Positions 15,101 through 24,159 of a DNA stretch of 64,000 bases are shown piece by piece. The stretch comes from Antedon mediterranea (lineage: Eukaryota > Echinodermata > Crinoidea > Comatulida > Antedonidae): contig NC_092671.1 in assembly GCF_964355755.1 (NCBI RefSeq), positions 36,225,304 through 36,289,303 of the forward strand, read 5' to 3'. The translations under genes and the position numbers were made by a program. Positions within the stretch are counted from its first letter, which is position 1. Every line of letters begins with the position of its first letter. The notes under the pieces are model-generated. The model had not been told where the DNA came from. It did no database searches and worked only from the letters and a program-made list of their open reading frames with translations.

Positions 15101-18100
15101 TTAATTTATTAATTGAAAATGAAATTATTTAAATGTAAATATAGTCGTCCTTATGTTTAACTGAGAAAATTCTAATTCATTGAATCCTCTATGGATACAT
15201 AATAGCCAACAATACAGTAAATCGTTTTGGAACTAGTGTGTAATTCAGTGTTATACATATATCGAGCGCGAGTTTTTAGTAGTAGGTAATTTTGTGTGTG
15301 TTCTATAGTGTTCTTATAGTTCTTGTATTTATATGAATTGTCATTTTATGATTAAAATAAAGATTATTTGAAAGTTGAAAGATACAGTGCTATACCACTC
15401 TTTTTTTAATATAGTGTACCAAGTTTTTTAAAGTGTGATGTGCCCAAATATGGTAGTGATATGCCCAAATATGGTAGTGATATGACATCATCATGTCCAT
15501 ATATGGGCACATCGCATTTTTTTTGTCATATAAAGTTTGATAGTGTAGACAGAGCTTAACAATGTGTACTATATGTACACGGGACCAACAGCTTTAGGTC
15601 CCATTTGAAGGATGTGTATTATAAGTAGTAAGGTAGAGACATACCGTTTCTGAAGTAGCAATGCATTCCTCAGCAAGATCTTGCGATTCAAATTTAACAA
15701 ATGCTGATCCTGGTAAAAAAATATCAATTAATCAATAAAAAACAAAGAAATAAGTATATAAAATAAAATTATAAAATAAAGATCTCTTTCTATACACAAA
15801 TCAATAAACAATGTTGAGCAGACCTAGGCCCATTTATGATTATTAAAACTTATTAGTTAAGAAAAACAAATCTTCGTTCTTATTGTAGAGCCCTTTATTT
15901 TAACGATCACGAAAATAAAATGTGTGCTAAAATCGCGGAATTCCAAATGATGTTGTTTACAGTCGATCAGCCTAGGTTTTATTAGCTAGGCCTAGGTAGG
16001 CTAATTAATATGGAAAAAATGAATATAAAATAGTTACACGAAGAACTTCTAATTGTGTATTCTTTGAAACATTTGTAATCCCCGATTATTTATATTGTTT
16101 GTTCAGGTGTAAATAGTTGGAATTGTAAAATTGCAAAAATTTAGGGCCACGAACATTTTGGCCTTTACAGTATATGAAATCTGTTGTTTTTTGGAGTTCG
16201 TAATTTTGTAATATTATATTTTTTGTTTTGAGGAGCTTATTCATTATACAAGCTATGGTTTTGTTTAGGCTCCTCCACTTTGTTTAAGTTATTAGTAAAG
16301 TGTAAATGAAATTATCTATAGAAATAGTGGCATATTGGTAGTATAATGTGAAAGTGAATTCAGTTTTATTCGTAAGAAAAAATAAGCAGTTACCTCGAAG
16401 TCGCTCTGTGCTAGGGTCGATGACAAGCCTACAATATGTTACTTCTCCGTATTCCTCAAACAACTCTGTTAAATCGTCTGCTGTGATATCAAATGGAATG
16501 TTCCTGAAAGATAACAAATTTTACAATTTAAAAAAACCATCATTTAATTTAAAATGAAACTTCGGATTGGATTTACATTTTTAACCAGACCGATATGCAA
16601 GTGCTCTTGAGTACAAAAGTCAAGTTTGGGGCGTTGGGGTACTTCAATAATAATGTGATTTTTTTTTTATGCCATGGTTGTGCAATGTCAATTAGTTTTA
16701 CATTCATCTGAATGATAGATAAAACTAAGGCAGGACGGTTTAAAGCACCTTGATTGGTCTTAACATTGATCAAGGGCTTCTCTCGTCCAGTACCCACCTT
16801 CAACAGAGGAAAGGCATGGGCCAATACGTCTGAGGCAGATACTAGATACAGGGGTTGCCATAAGAGTCAGCAGTGCCGATTTCAAATGGGACATACAGCA
16901 GTCATTATTCCCAAATGTTCTCTCATCCAAGCTCTAACCAGGCCCAACGTTGCTCAACTTCGGTGATCTGACGAGGACCGGTGTTTCCACATGGTAAGCT
17001 GTATATTAAAGTGAATAATTACCTAACAAATACAGTTTTACCGGCTGAAACATCGCTAATTCTCTTAAAACTTGATTTATTATCTGGTTTTTTAACTGTT
17101 GGTTGTGTTTTTCCTTCACCATTAGCTTCATCGCCATCAATCTCTTCTTCATCTTTATCTTCATCAATCTCTTCTTCATCGCCATCAATCTCTTCTTCAT
17201 CTTCATCAATCTCTTCTTCATCTTCATCAATCTCTTCTTCATCTTCATCACTATCGATCTCTTCCTCCTCAGTATCATCTTCCTCCACTTCAGATGTTTC
17301 ATCAAATTTCTCACTTCCCTCTGAATCCTCCTCATCTGTTATCTTTTCACCTTCATCATCTGACTCATCTATTACAAAAGAACAAATGTTTGCCAAATAT
17401 AAAACAAACAGATAAAGTGTGATGTGCCCAAATATGGTAGTGATATGCCCAAATATGGTAGTGATATGACATCATCATGTCCATATATGGGCACATCACA
17501 TTTTTTTTAAAAGAAAGTTTGATAGAGCTTAATATTCTTTGCTCTAAAACATTCTACACCTAAAAGGCAACGAAATACCAAACAGGTGCGAAAAACCAAT
17601 TTTAGTTGAAGCTAACTCAGACAGCGTCGTACGTCGAGGCCTGTCAAAGCGAGAAAATGAAAGATTCTCAACTCAAGATGACTCGTCTCGTCAGGAATCA
17701 ACTCAGACAGCACTGACAAGTCAAGAAGTTTCAATCCGTCCGAGTTGGCCAACTACAGTCCTATTATTTTCCATACCAATACCATATTATGTTTATAATT
17801 TTTCAACAAGTACTATGTTCGTTAAAAAGGTTTAAAATCTCTTGTTAACATTCGGCACACAGAGCTTGTTTGCACCAAATAATCTAAAGCTCTGCTTACA
17901 CTACCAAAGTAGTTTGACAAAAAAAAGTGTGATGTGCCCAAATATGGTAGTGATATGCCAAAATATGGTAGTGATATGACATCATCATGTCCATATATGG
18001 GCACAACACATTTTTTTTTTTAAAGAAAGTTTGATAGAGCTTCACATTTTTTGCTCTTAAACATTCTACACCTTTACCATCAATATTTTCGGTGCTCTCA

Positions 18101-21100
18101 GCTTTATTTTTACCCGTGATTGCATCATACTTCAGTTTTGGTAAAGACCAATCAACTGCAACTTTTCGTCCTGTAAAACAAGCAGACAAATAGTTTAATT
18201 ATTTAATATTAAAGATGTATTGTCCCCCAAAAACATGAAAAATAAAAGTTAATCAAATCACACTTTGAATAGATTATTTGTAGTTTTAATAAAGTTAATC
18301 ACATCCGTAGAAAAAAAAATTAATGTTAAATTCAACCAAAAAGCCATTGGCTGGCAGTAAATTTGAACGAATCACAGGTACGTGTCGCTTGTCTGCCTAT
18401 GCCTAGCGTAACATCAAAGCGAGCTAGGACTATGTATCAGAATTGACCTGGCATTTTATGTAATTTAATTTTCGTAAATTACTTTCCATAAATCTATAAT
18501 TATATTATAATCATTATTATAATCATTCCTGATTCAATGCAAAATGGATCAAAAACTATATTCATTTTGTAGTTACGAATATGACTGGTGATATTTGTCA
18601 ACACGAATATGATTGGGGATCAACTCAAAATGTTCACAAATATGTGACTTATCCATTTTTGTATTTGTAGCATTGCGAAACCTCCCTAATCAATACACTG
18701 ATGCAAGATGCTGTCTAAAAACTTTCATTCTGTTAGGCTTTGGGGGAGAGAAGGCAAGCATTACCCAACAAGCCACAAATCTTCACTTACCTAATATTTC
18801 CTTAGCATTCATGTCTTTTACAGCTTTTTTAGCAGAATTTAACTTAACAAACTGAACAAAACCAAAGCCAAATATCTTTCCATTATCATTCCCTTTTCTT
18901 GGAATGGAAACTTCAGAAATTTCGCCAAACTTCTCAAATGCTTTCAGAAGGTCGTTCTCCCGACACTAAAAGAGAGAAAACAAATAACAATGTGAAAAAA
19001 AATGATTGAAGACTTTAAATTGATATATGACTCAAACATAAGAAATTATTTTTATTTTATTTTATGTCTTTATGCAATGTGGCCAAGGATTACCAATAGT
19101 AAATTAATCACTGTGCTATCAGCTATGGTAATCCCACTGATACAGGGGCTATTTTGTGAACCAGTTCACCGGGTATCCCCCTACACTTCTCGAATATTTA
19201 ACTGGGTTCTTTAAAGTGCACACAGGTTATAACTGTGTACACTAGACCTACGGTTTATAGTCTTTATTCGAGAAGACTTGTTCCAACACCAGAACTAGGA
19301 GCGAGTCGGCCTCGTAGAGAGTGAGTGGCCAAGCGGTTAAGACAGTGAAACCTTGCCATAATAACATCAGCAAGGGTTCAAGCCTTACTTGCTCCATAGT
19401 TTTGGTGGTAGAATGAGTCTTCTCGGATAAGGACTAGTAAACCGTAAGTCCAGCATACACATGTTGCTCATGTGCACTTTAAAGAACATAGACATCTTTC
19501 GAGACGAGTAGGGGGTTACCACAGTGTACTAGAATACACACAGCCCCTGTCCCACACAGACACTTATAACTCATCTTATTAAGAGATGATTTGTCAGCAT
19601 ACGCTGTTTAGGGTCAACCCTCTATAAATAAGGTAACATTTTAAAAAATCATCAAATTACCTTAAATGACAGATTCCTGACAATAAGACGAGCTTTCTTC
19701 AGCGTTGTTTGCGAAACTGTTGCATTGTGGGAAGATAGCAAAATCACATCTAAATTCCTATCATTTATTTTTACTTTCTTCAACAATGTTTGAGCCGTTT
19801 TAGCATCTGTGGGTGACTCGTAGCGAACATATGAAACATTTTTCTCTTCTTCACTTACAGGGAATTTTACCTCTTCAACATTATTGGTTTTACTGCAAAA
19901 TCATCACACAAAATTATAAGTAACTAGCAAAGACACAATGTAGTTAAAACCTTCCCAGTAAAATTCATTTTTATATCTCTCTCCCACCGAAAATTATTAT
20001 TTTTTTTTTTTTATATATTTAGGCAAATTGCCAAGGATAACAATAAGCGAATTCATTCACTATCCTTCTTAAAGGTGGCAATCCGTTAACAAGCCAAACA
20101 TAAACAAAGACATATAACAAGTATTTGGGAGTGGAGTTGTAATTTGTCATTAGAACAAATCTGACATATATGACAGGACTTGAACCCTTGGATTGATAGC
20201 CAAGCATCATAACGACTAAAAATGAAAAAGGTGGTATTATGGTGCGAAACAAACCTTATGATCTCATTAACATCTTCTTTTGTGGTGTCTTTCAATAGGT
20301 TTTTGATGACTAATGTTCTATGAGTTGTAACATTTGATGCAAAAGCTTTTGAAACTTTCTCTTTGGTAACCTTCTTACCTAAAAAAAAATGTTTTGAAAG
20401 AATGTTTTGTTACAAAGAAATAAGAATAATTATTTTTAGCATTTCTTGATTATTCTAGGCTATATCTCAGGGGAGGATGTAAAAATTGATCAAGAATTGA
20501 ACCTACAAAAACACTTGACCCTTAGCCGCAAAACCACACCACTAAAAGCCAGCCAGCCATGAGGCTATAAAAAAGCGCATGAATGAGCGATTTTCAATTG
20601 CCTCGATTCTGCCGGAATCCTAACCACTTTGTTTAATTTACTATTTGTAATTATATATTAGCGGTCCCTACCCACTTTGTTTATTTTACTATTTGTAATT
20701 ATATATTAAGCGTGGTTCCCACTAGCGACGCAACAACGTAACGCAACGCAAGTGAATTGACCAATCACAAGCGATGGCTTATTCGCTTGTGATTGCTAAC
20801 CGTCTATAACTTCGCTTGTCATTGGTCAACACGCTTATGTTGCGTTTACGTCCTTGCGTTACGTTCTAGTGGGAACCAAGCTTTAGCGGTCCCTACCCAC
20901 TTTGTTTATTTTACTATTTGTAATTATATATTAGCGGTCCCTACCCACTTTTTACAGAAGCCACAAAACATTTATCAACAAACAAATCTTACTTTCAATA
21001 TCACTTGTTTCTTCATCCTCACTTTCATCATTCCTTTCTATCTCTTTTCTTTTTTTTGGCTTATCTTTTACATTTTTTCGATCAGCAAATTTGACCACCA

Positions 21101-22218
21101 GTTTTCTACCATTAATGGACTTGTGAGCATGAGTAGCCTTTTCAGCATCTTCCCTGAAAACAAACAAATAAAACAAATTTGATTCAACTATTTATTGTAC
21201 AGTAGTAGTGCCTATTTTTACAGTAGTACAAAACAATCATTTTCATTGGATGGCCTTTTTTTTAAATAATATATTTCTTATATGAGTTTGTAATATGGAA
21301 TGGAAAGTTTAGACTCAACTTTTATTTTCTTTAAATCTTTCTCACTACTTCTTTTTGCTTCAATTGTACTCATCTGGATTATGACAATCATGTACAGCCA
21401 CCGAAGAAGATATGTGTTATACTGTAAACTACCTTTTATTTATTTATTTTTTTTTTTACTTACTGCTAAGCTTCCCTATTTTGGTCTCTGCTTAAAATAA
21501 AGTCTGTTTTTATACTTATTTTGACCACCATCCACATTTATACTTAAATAATTAACTAGTATAAAGAAATATATCATATTATATTTGTGGAAAATCAATC
21601 AATAAACAAACAAACAATACCTGGAGGCAAATGTAACATATCCAAATCCACGACATTTATCTTTAACTCCTGAAAAAATAATGATAAATTACTTTTTATA
21701 GCCTAGCAAATCATAGAAACATGCCTCTAATCTAGGCCTAGCCTAGTAGCTAGCTAGCTAGGCCCTACTATATGATGTGTATATTAGGCTAGGTGGTAGG
21801 CACATGTGGACCAGTGTTGTACAATTTTGGAACAATCGGCAGCCAGACACAGTTTAGGCCTAGTAGCAAGTGTAGGCCTACACTACACAGTAGTACTGTA
21901 GTTGGTTTATACCTGCATGCATGCCGGCGGACAAGCTTCCTGTCGCTCGGCTCAGCCAGCATGGTTATACTGTATAAATAAAGAACATACAAAACAGCCT
22001 ACTAGCCTAGGCCCTAGCCTACTAGACGCATCCATTGATTTGGCCTAATAAATTGTAACCTTATTGATTGGATATTACAAACCTTTATCTCTAACAACAA
22101 AGCATCGTTTAAGAGGACCGATATCACTAAATATTTCTTCGAATTTATCGTCAGTAGTAAAGAAAGGTAAATTTCTCACAAACAATGTGTTCTGTGAGTG
22201 TTCACTGCGTGCGGCCAT
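154..22218 (-). CDS. RBM28: RBM28, nucleolar RNA-binding protein (15 exons, complete)
   Basis: RBM28/Nop4-type protein, known to act in the nucleolus in 60S ribosome assembly and with spliceosomal snRNPs. Exons in coding order: 22218-22083, 21669-21621, 21153-20993, 20378-20255, 19892-19661, 18965-18791, 18170-18072, 17368-17023, 16503-16394, 15709-15645, 13923-13776, 13256-13036, 11182-11033, 2009-1935, 483-154. All junctions are GT-AG and phase-compatible; the sum is 2421 nt, 806 residues (the human protein is about 760). RRM1 is at residues ~11-90 (RNP2 LFVRNL, RNP1 CRGFGYVTF), a degenerate RRM-like domain at ~130-210, an RRM at ~222-305 (LIVRNL, IFGFGFVQF), an acidic Glu/Asp stretch at ~326-410, an RRM at ~432-515 (VFVRNI, LRGSAFVKF), and the last RRM at ~575-690 (RLAIHNL, SLGYGFVGV). 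The tail is Lys-rich. The block NLYLLREGMIRPGTKSAEG matches the family signature before the last RRM. Exon 7 could alternatively end at 18078. The stop codon lies in a MITE end. Confidence 0.95.
663..735 (-). repeat. tRNA-like sequence (SINE head or tRNA pseudogene)
   Basis: The minus strand shows an A-box-like CTCGGTAGTCTAGAGG and a B box GGTTCGAGTCC 33 bp apart. Acceptor ends do not pair well, so it is not a functional tRNA. Confidence 0.45.
1240..1480. repeat. Tandem repeat, three units of about 80-100 bp
   Basis: Each unit has AACAGGTTTAATAT, ATTATCTGGAT, a short A run, CATCATTCGGCTGG and CAAACAATGTCCA. It lies in the last RBM28 intron's downstream part. Confidence 0.8.
2080..2240. other. 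Unclassified GC-richer segment ending in a T run
   Basis: A compositionally distinct stretch (GGGTAATCATCAGG ... GTCTCGGG, then T-rich) inside an RBM28 intron. It looks like a dispersed repeat, but I could not place it in a family. Confidence 0.3.
2330..2460. repeat. Two-unit tandem repeat, about 62 bp
   Basis: CCCAATAATGGGGATAGC followed by TATGCAAACAA and an ACAAGACA-type segment occurs twice in direct order. Confidence 0.7.
2727..3079. repeat. Three-unit tandem repeat of 114-122 bp with an internal AT microsatellite
   Basis: Units start at about 2727, 2841 and 2963 with ATTCATTTCGGCAATAAA. Each holds a TATATATA run of different length and ends AACAAAACGCT. Confidence 0.85.
3100..3275 (-). 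mobile_element. SINE family 2 fragment
   Basis: Shares CAGCTAGTAATCAGCGCAA, ACACCTGGGTGGAGAGAGG and the TATCTTGCCTAAGGATACA segment with the copies near 11228 and 57008-57545. Confidence 0.6.
3280..4285. other. RBM28 intron, no feature recognised
   Basis: AT-rich intronic DNA. A short open frame at 3637-3882 has no recognisable protein and low-complexity content. Nothing else supported. Confidence 0.5.
4288..4440 (+). mobile_element. SINE family 3, tRNA-derived
   Basis: A box TAGCTTGGTGGTAACG and B box GGGGTTCAATCC 35 bp apart, followed by an unrelated body. A similar head lies on the minus strand at 60590-60665. Confidence 0.6.
5427..5572. mobile_element. MITE family B copy
   Basis: Starts TAAGCTCTGTCCACACTAT and ends GTTTGATAGTGTAGA. 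The interior holds the family's repeated ATATTTGGGTATAT motif. The right terminus is degraded. Confidence 0.8.
6080..6775. repeat. Minisatellite, about 16 units of 41-42 bp
   Basis: The unit is roughly CCTTATAAAGCTTTG, then TTCCCACTAGGTTTTGCC, then TAACTCAAAA. Units alternate between CTAGGTTTTGCC and CTAGAGTTTGCC. The right end is more diverged. The array continues past the retrotransposon at 8608-9255. Confidence 0.95.
6776..8607 (-). mobile_element. Non-LTR retrotransposon (LINE), 5'-truncated and frameshifted
   Basis: Minus-strand reverse transcriptase relic. The RT frame runs from ~8604 to 7667 with FMDFSKAFDTVWR, GVKQGCPLSPILF, LFWADDIILIG and YKYLGMFVS. The coding then jumps frames near 7690 (frame to 7522), again near 7440 and again near 7300, ending YNIRP at 6979. 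A CLLRNCGEKETVYHF stretch is the usual C-terminal Cys/His motif. The 3' end is an AAT repeat next to 6776. The N-terminal half, including any endonuclease, is missing. The element sits inside the minisatellite and is inactive. Confidence 0.9.
8608..9255. repeat. Minisatellite continued, diverged units of about 47 bp
   Basis: About 13 units with AAAGGCTTGTTCCCACTAG, a TAATGCC or TTATGCC segment, and TAACTCAAAACCTT. They are clearly related to the array left of the LINE but more variable. Confidence 0.9.
9256..9985. other. RBM28 intron, no feature recognised
   Basis: AT-rich sequence; short open frames on both strands show no recognisable protein. Confidence 0.5.
9990..10256 (-). mobile_element. 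SINE family 1, tRNA-derived
   Basis: On the minus strand the tRNA-like head reads GTGGCCGAGTGGATAAGAG / GGCCGAGCGGTTAAGAC, followed by the family body with GGTTCTGGTGGTAGAACG and a GACGAGTAGGGG segment. Matches the better copy at 63643-63900. Confidence 0.75.
10335..10985. mobile_element. MITE family B, four copies in perfect tandem
   Basis: Units begin at 10335, 10497, 10657 and 10819 (160-162 bp apart). Each starts AAGCTCTGTCTACACTAT and ends AGTTTGATAGTGTGAACA, and the ends are shared between neighbours. Identity between units is very high. Confidence 0.95.
11228..11375 (-). mobile_element. SINE family 2, tRNA-derived
   Basis: On the minus strand: TGTCGCAGTGTGTTTGATTG head, GATCTTGAGTTTGAACCC B-box region, then CCTCTCTCCACCCAGG and an ACAACTTTGC body, matching the copy at 57008. 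Confidence 0.7.
11640..11705. repeat. Short dispersed-repeat fragment
   Basis: Contains TTTCTATAGCGCCTTTACA and TTGCTTTACAAAGACC, a motif common at the ends of invertebrate dispersed repeats. Family not determined. Confidence 0.3.
11855..12060 (+). mobile_element. C-terminal tail of a retrotransposon RT protein, relic
   Basis: The plus strand codes RRRLKWYGHIIRLPDD followed by a GRPRNNWMNQFKKDL segment, the R-x-WxGH...GRPxxxW tail typical of many LINE-type polyproteins. Only the tail is present. Confidence 0.6.
12270..12830 (-). mobile_element. Penelope-like retroelement relic with GIY-YIG endonuclease
   Basis: The minus strand from ~12810 to 12552 reads RKQYVGETKITFCMRM, then HRSAIKTFKLDQPGHS, a stop codon, then VIAIDQDVKW, RKYKENHWELQLKTTKP and GLNIRNILPDW. 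This is the GIY-YIG endonuclease end of Penelope-like elements. A following segment (plus-strand GCAGAGCTTTCGGGC and CCCTTCATCAGTGCAAG) fits their 3' non-coding region. The reverse transcriptase part is missing. Confidence 0.75.
13325..13524. mobile_element. MITE family A, right half
   Basis: Ends GGGGGACAATACATCTT and carries AAAATGGCCTATTCA inside, as in the full copies. Confidence 0.75.
14575..14792. mobile_element. MITE family A, right half
   Basis: Carries CCATTGGCTGGC, GGCAGCCAATTTGACTAT and ends GGGGGAGAATACATCTT. Confidence 0.75.
15425..15560. mobile_element. MITE family B, left end missing
   Basis: AAAGTGTGATGTGCCC, two ATATGCCCAAATATGGTAG motifs, and terminus GATAGTGTAGACAGAGCTT. 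Confidence 0.85.
17413..17531. mobile_element. MITE family B, degraded copy
   Basis: Two ATATGCCCAAATATGGTAG-type motifs, CATGTCCATATATGGGC, and a shortened right end GTTTGATAGAGCTT. Confidence 0.8.
17887..18043. mobile_element. MITE family B, degraded right end
   Basis: Starts AAAGCTCTGCTTACACTAC and ends GTTTGATAGAGCTT. The same internal deletion of the right end as in the copy at 17413 suggests a shared subfamily. Confidence 0.85.
18210..18370. mobile_element. MITE family A, left half
   Basis: Starts TAAAGATGTATTGTCCCC and breaks off after CCATTGGCTGGCAG. Confidence 0.8.
19080..19322 (-). mobile_element. SINE family 1, minus copy of an inverted pair
   Basis: Body sequence CTTTAAAGTGCACACAGG, GACCTACGGTTTATAG, CACCAGAACTAGGAGCG, ending at GAGAGTGAGTGG where the plus-strand copy begins. 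Confidence 0.8.
19318..19590 (+). mobile_element. SINE family 1, plus copy of an inverted pair
   Basis: tRNA-like head GTGAGTGGCCAAGCGGTTAA with B box GGGTTCAAGCC, then GGTGGTAGAATGAGTC, CATGTGCACTTTAAAGAAC and the GAGACGAGTAGGGGG tail. Confidence 0.85.
20147..20225 (-). repeat. tRNA-like fragment
   Basis: Minus strand: TAGTCGTTATGATGCTTGG and B box GGGTTCAAGTCC. No paired acceptor stem; probably a SINE head. Confidence 0.4.
20620..20960. repeat. 48 bp tandem repeat interrupted by a MITE
   Basis: Four units of CTACCCACTTTGTTTATTT plus ACTATTTGTAATTATATA and AGCGGTCC. MITE C at 20706-20886 splits the array. Confidence 0.8.
20706..20886. mobile_element. MITE family C, full copy
   Basis: Ends AGCGTGGTTCCCACTAG and CTAGTGGGAACCAAGCT, flanked by TTA on both sides. 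The interior is partly palindromic (CAATCACAAGCGATGG against CGCTTGTGATTG). Confidence 0.9.
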
Positions 22219-22659
22219 TTTTTATTGTATGCAAGTGGACAAAGAGGGCGCTTTATATATATTGATACAAATTACTGTTATTTTAAAATTGAATAGAAAA
22301 AATATTTTCCTTGATTTGTTTTATTATTCCATACCTAATTCTGAATTATAATATATACGTATACAATTATATAATTTCTGTACATAAACTTTGCTGAATA
22401 AATATGAAATAAGGAAGAATCATATCGTCAGACCTGACTCAAGAAATGATTTATAGACAGAGCCATTTAATGTTAAATAAAGTTAACGCACTGCCCTCTA
22501 TCTCAAGTACTTTTAATCAGATTGCTATTACCGGAAATGCTACCCCCCACCCCCCCCCCCCGTTCCTTCGATCTTTCAAACCTATACCTTTCAGCAATTT
22601 ATTATGATCGAGCACATTTTTTTTTATATATTTTGCTTATACTCAACCCCGCTTGACCA

Positions 22660-22885
22660 CTCACTCTCTACAAGGCCGACTCGCTCCTAGTTCTGGTGGT
22701 GGAACGAGTCTTCTCGGATAAGACTATAAACCGTAGGTCCAGTTTACATAGTTATAACCTGTGTGCACTTTAAAGAACCCAGCATTATTCAAGAAGCGTA
22801 GGGAAATACCACGGTAAACTGGTTCACAAAATAGTCCTTGTATCAGGGGGATTACCACCTATCTGATAGGACAGTGATTAATTTA
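22660..22885 (+). mobile_element. SINE family 1, variant with rearranged 5' end
   Basis: Starts CCACTCACTCTCTACAAGG, GACTCGCTCCTAGTTCTGG, then the normal body. The 5' part equals the junction of the inverted SINE pair at 19300. Confidence 0.8.
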
Positions 22886-24155
22886 CTATTTAAATATAGT
22901 ATAACGAACGTTGTTGTGATTCTCAAAAAAACACTCACAACTTTTCCCCGTTTTGGAAAATAAACCTAAACATATTTGAAATGTCGCCCTCATCTGAATC
23001 TCCTTGTTTATCCTTAGCCTAGCAATAAGTTCAAGGACCAAGAGAAACAAATTGTTTACAATGTTATTTATTTATATACTGGGTAACCTTTTCAATCAAA
23101 GAGGGAGGGGGCCCAGTTGCTGTGTGTACAAGTACACCGGGGTAACCCCCTACTCATCTCAAACTAGATTCTTTAAAGTGCACACAAGCTAGATGTGTAC
23201 ACTGGACCTACGGTTTATAGTCCTTATCCGAAAAGACTTGTTCTACCACCAGAACCATGTAGCGATGAGGCTCGAAACCCTTCCCGATGTTAGCTACGTA
23301 TCACGGTTATTCCACTGTCTAACCGCTCAAAATACAATTACAGTAAGCTTAACCCAGATAAGTTAAACCATTACTTTTCTTATGCTTAAAATTGAATTTA
23401 AAAGAACCAATCAGAAAAAATAAACTTTATTCTATGACTATACAGTAAATTTTCTTCAGGGCCAAGATTTATTACGATCCCTGGTACGCCTAGATTTATT
23501 TTGTATTAGATTATTTTGGGACGATCAATATAATTGTCCGCCCCCACTTTTTTCATCTGTTATATTAATCATTATAATATTACAAATTTAAGTAACAATA
23601 GACACTTTCAAGGCAGCAGTCGAGGCCCTCGCCGCCTCGTCTGAATTTCAATTTTCACCACCCACCCCAATTCCTCAGCACAGATCGTCATATTTTATAT
23701 TAATAATTGTATTTAAAGCATCTATGTATGACTCGTCTGTTTTTGACCTCTCGCACGGCCTTGCTTTCACTTGACTCTCAAACTTCCCCTGCGTGATGAT
23801 ACGCGCGCCAGGAGCCTAGCCTATACGCTAGGTCTCATATTCTACCTCTGTCATTGGAAAATTAGCCGTACGACACTCATCAAATATAATCATTAATCAA
23901 ACAAAAAAATCTAGATTTATTTAAATGCAAAGTCGAAAGAATGTTTTAAATCAATCTCACATTAAATTAAATGTAGGCCTAGCCCTATAGCTACAAATTA
24001 AAATTAATATAAATCTTATTAAATTATATTTTGAGATCAATAGGCCCTAACAGTACCAAGGTTGTTGGGTTTTTAGCCTAAAGGGAAACATAGTCATCTC
24101 TGAGTCATTTATATTGGGCAAATTGCCCATACTTGTGATAGTACAGGAAAACTAT
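22886..24155. other. Intergenic DNA between RBM28 and lectin 1, including one SINE
   Basis: Apart from the SINE at 23070-23335 and several AGGCCTAG-like motifs, no gene or repeat was recognised. Confidence 0.5.
23070..23335 (-). mobile_element. SINE family 1
   Basis: Body with ACCCCCTACTCATCTC, CTTTAAAGTGCACACAAGC, GACCTACGGTTTATAG and CACCAGAACCATG, and a worn tRNA-like head to GTCTAACCGCTC. Confidence 0.8.
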
Positions 24156-24159
24156 GAAA

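Noticed and set aside
16981-17415. Serine-rich open frame on the plus strand
   Set aside because: It is the antisense of the acidic RBM28 exon 8; the serines mirror Glu/Asp codons.
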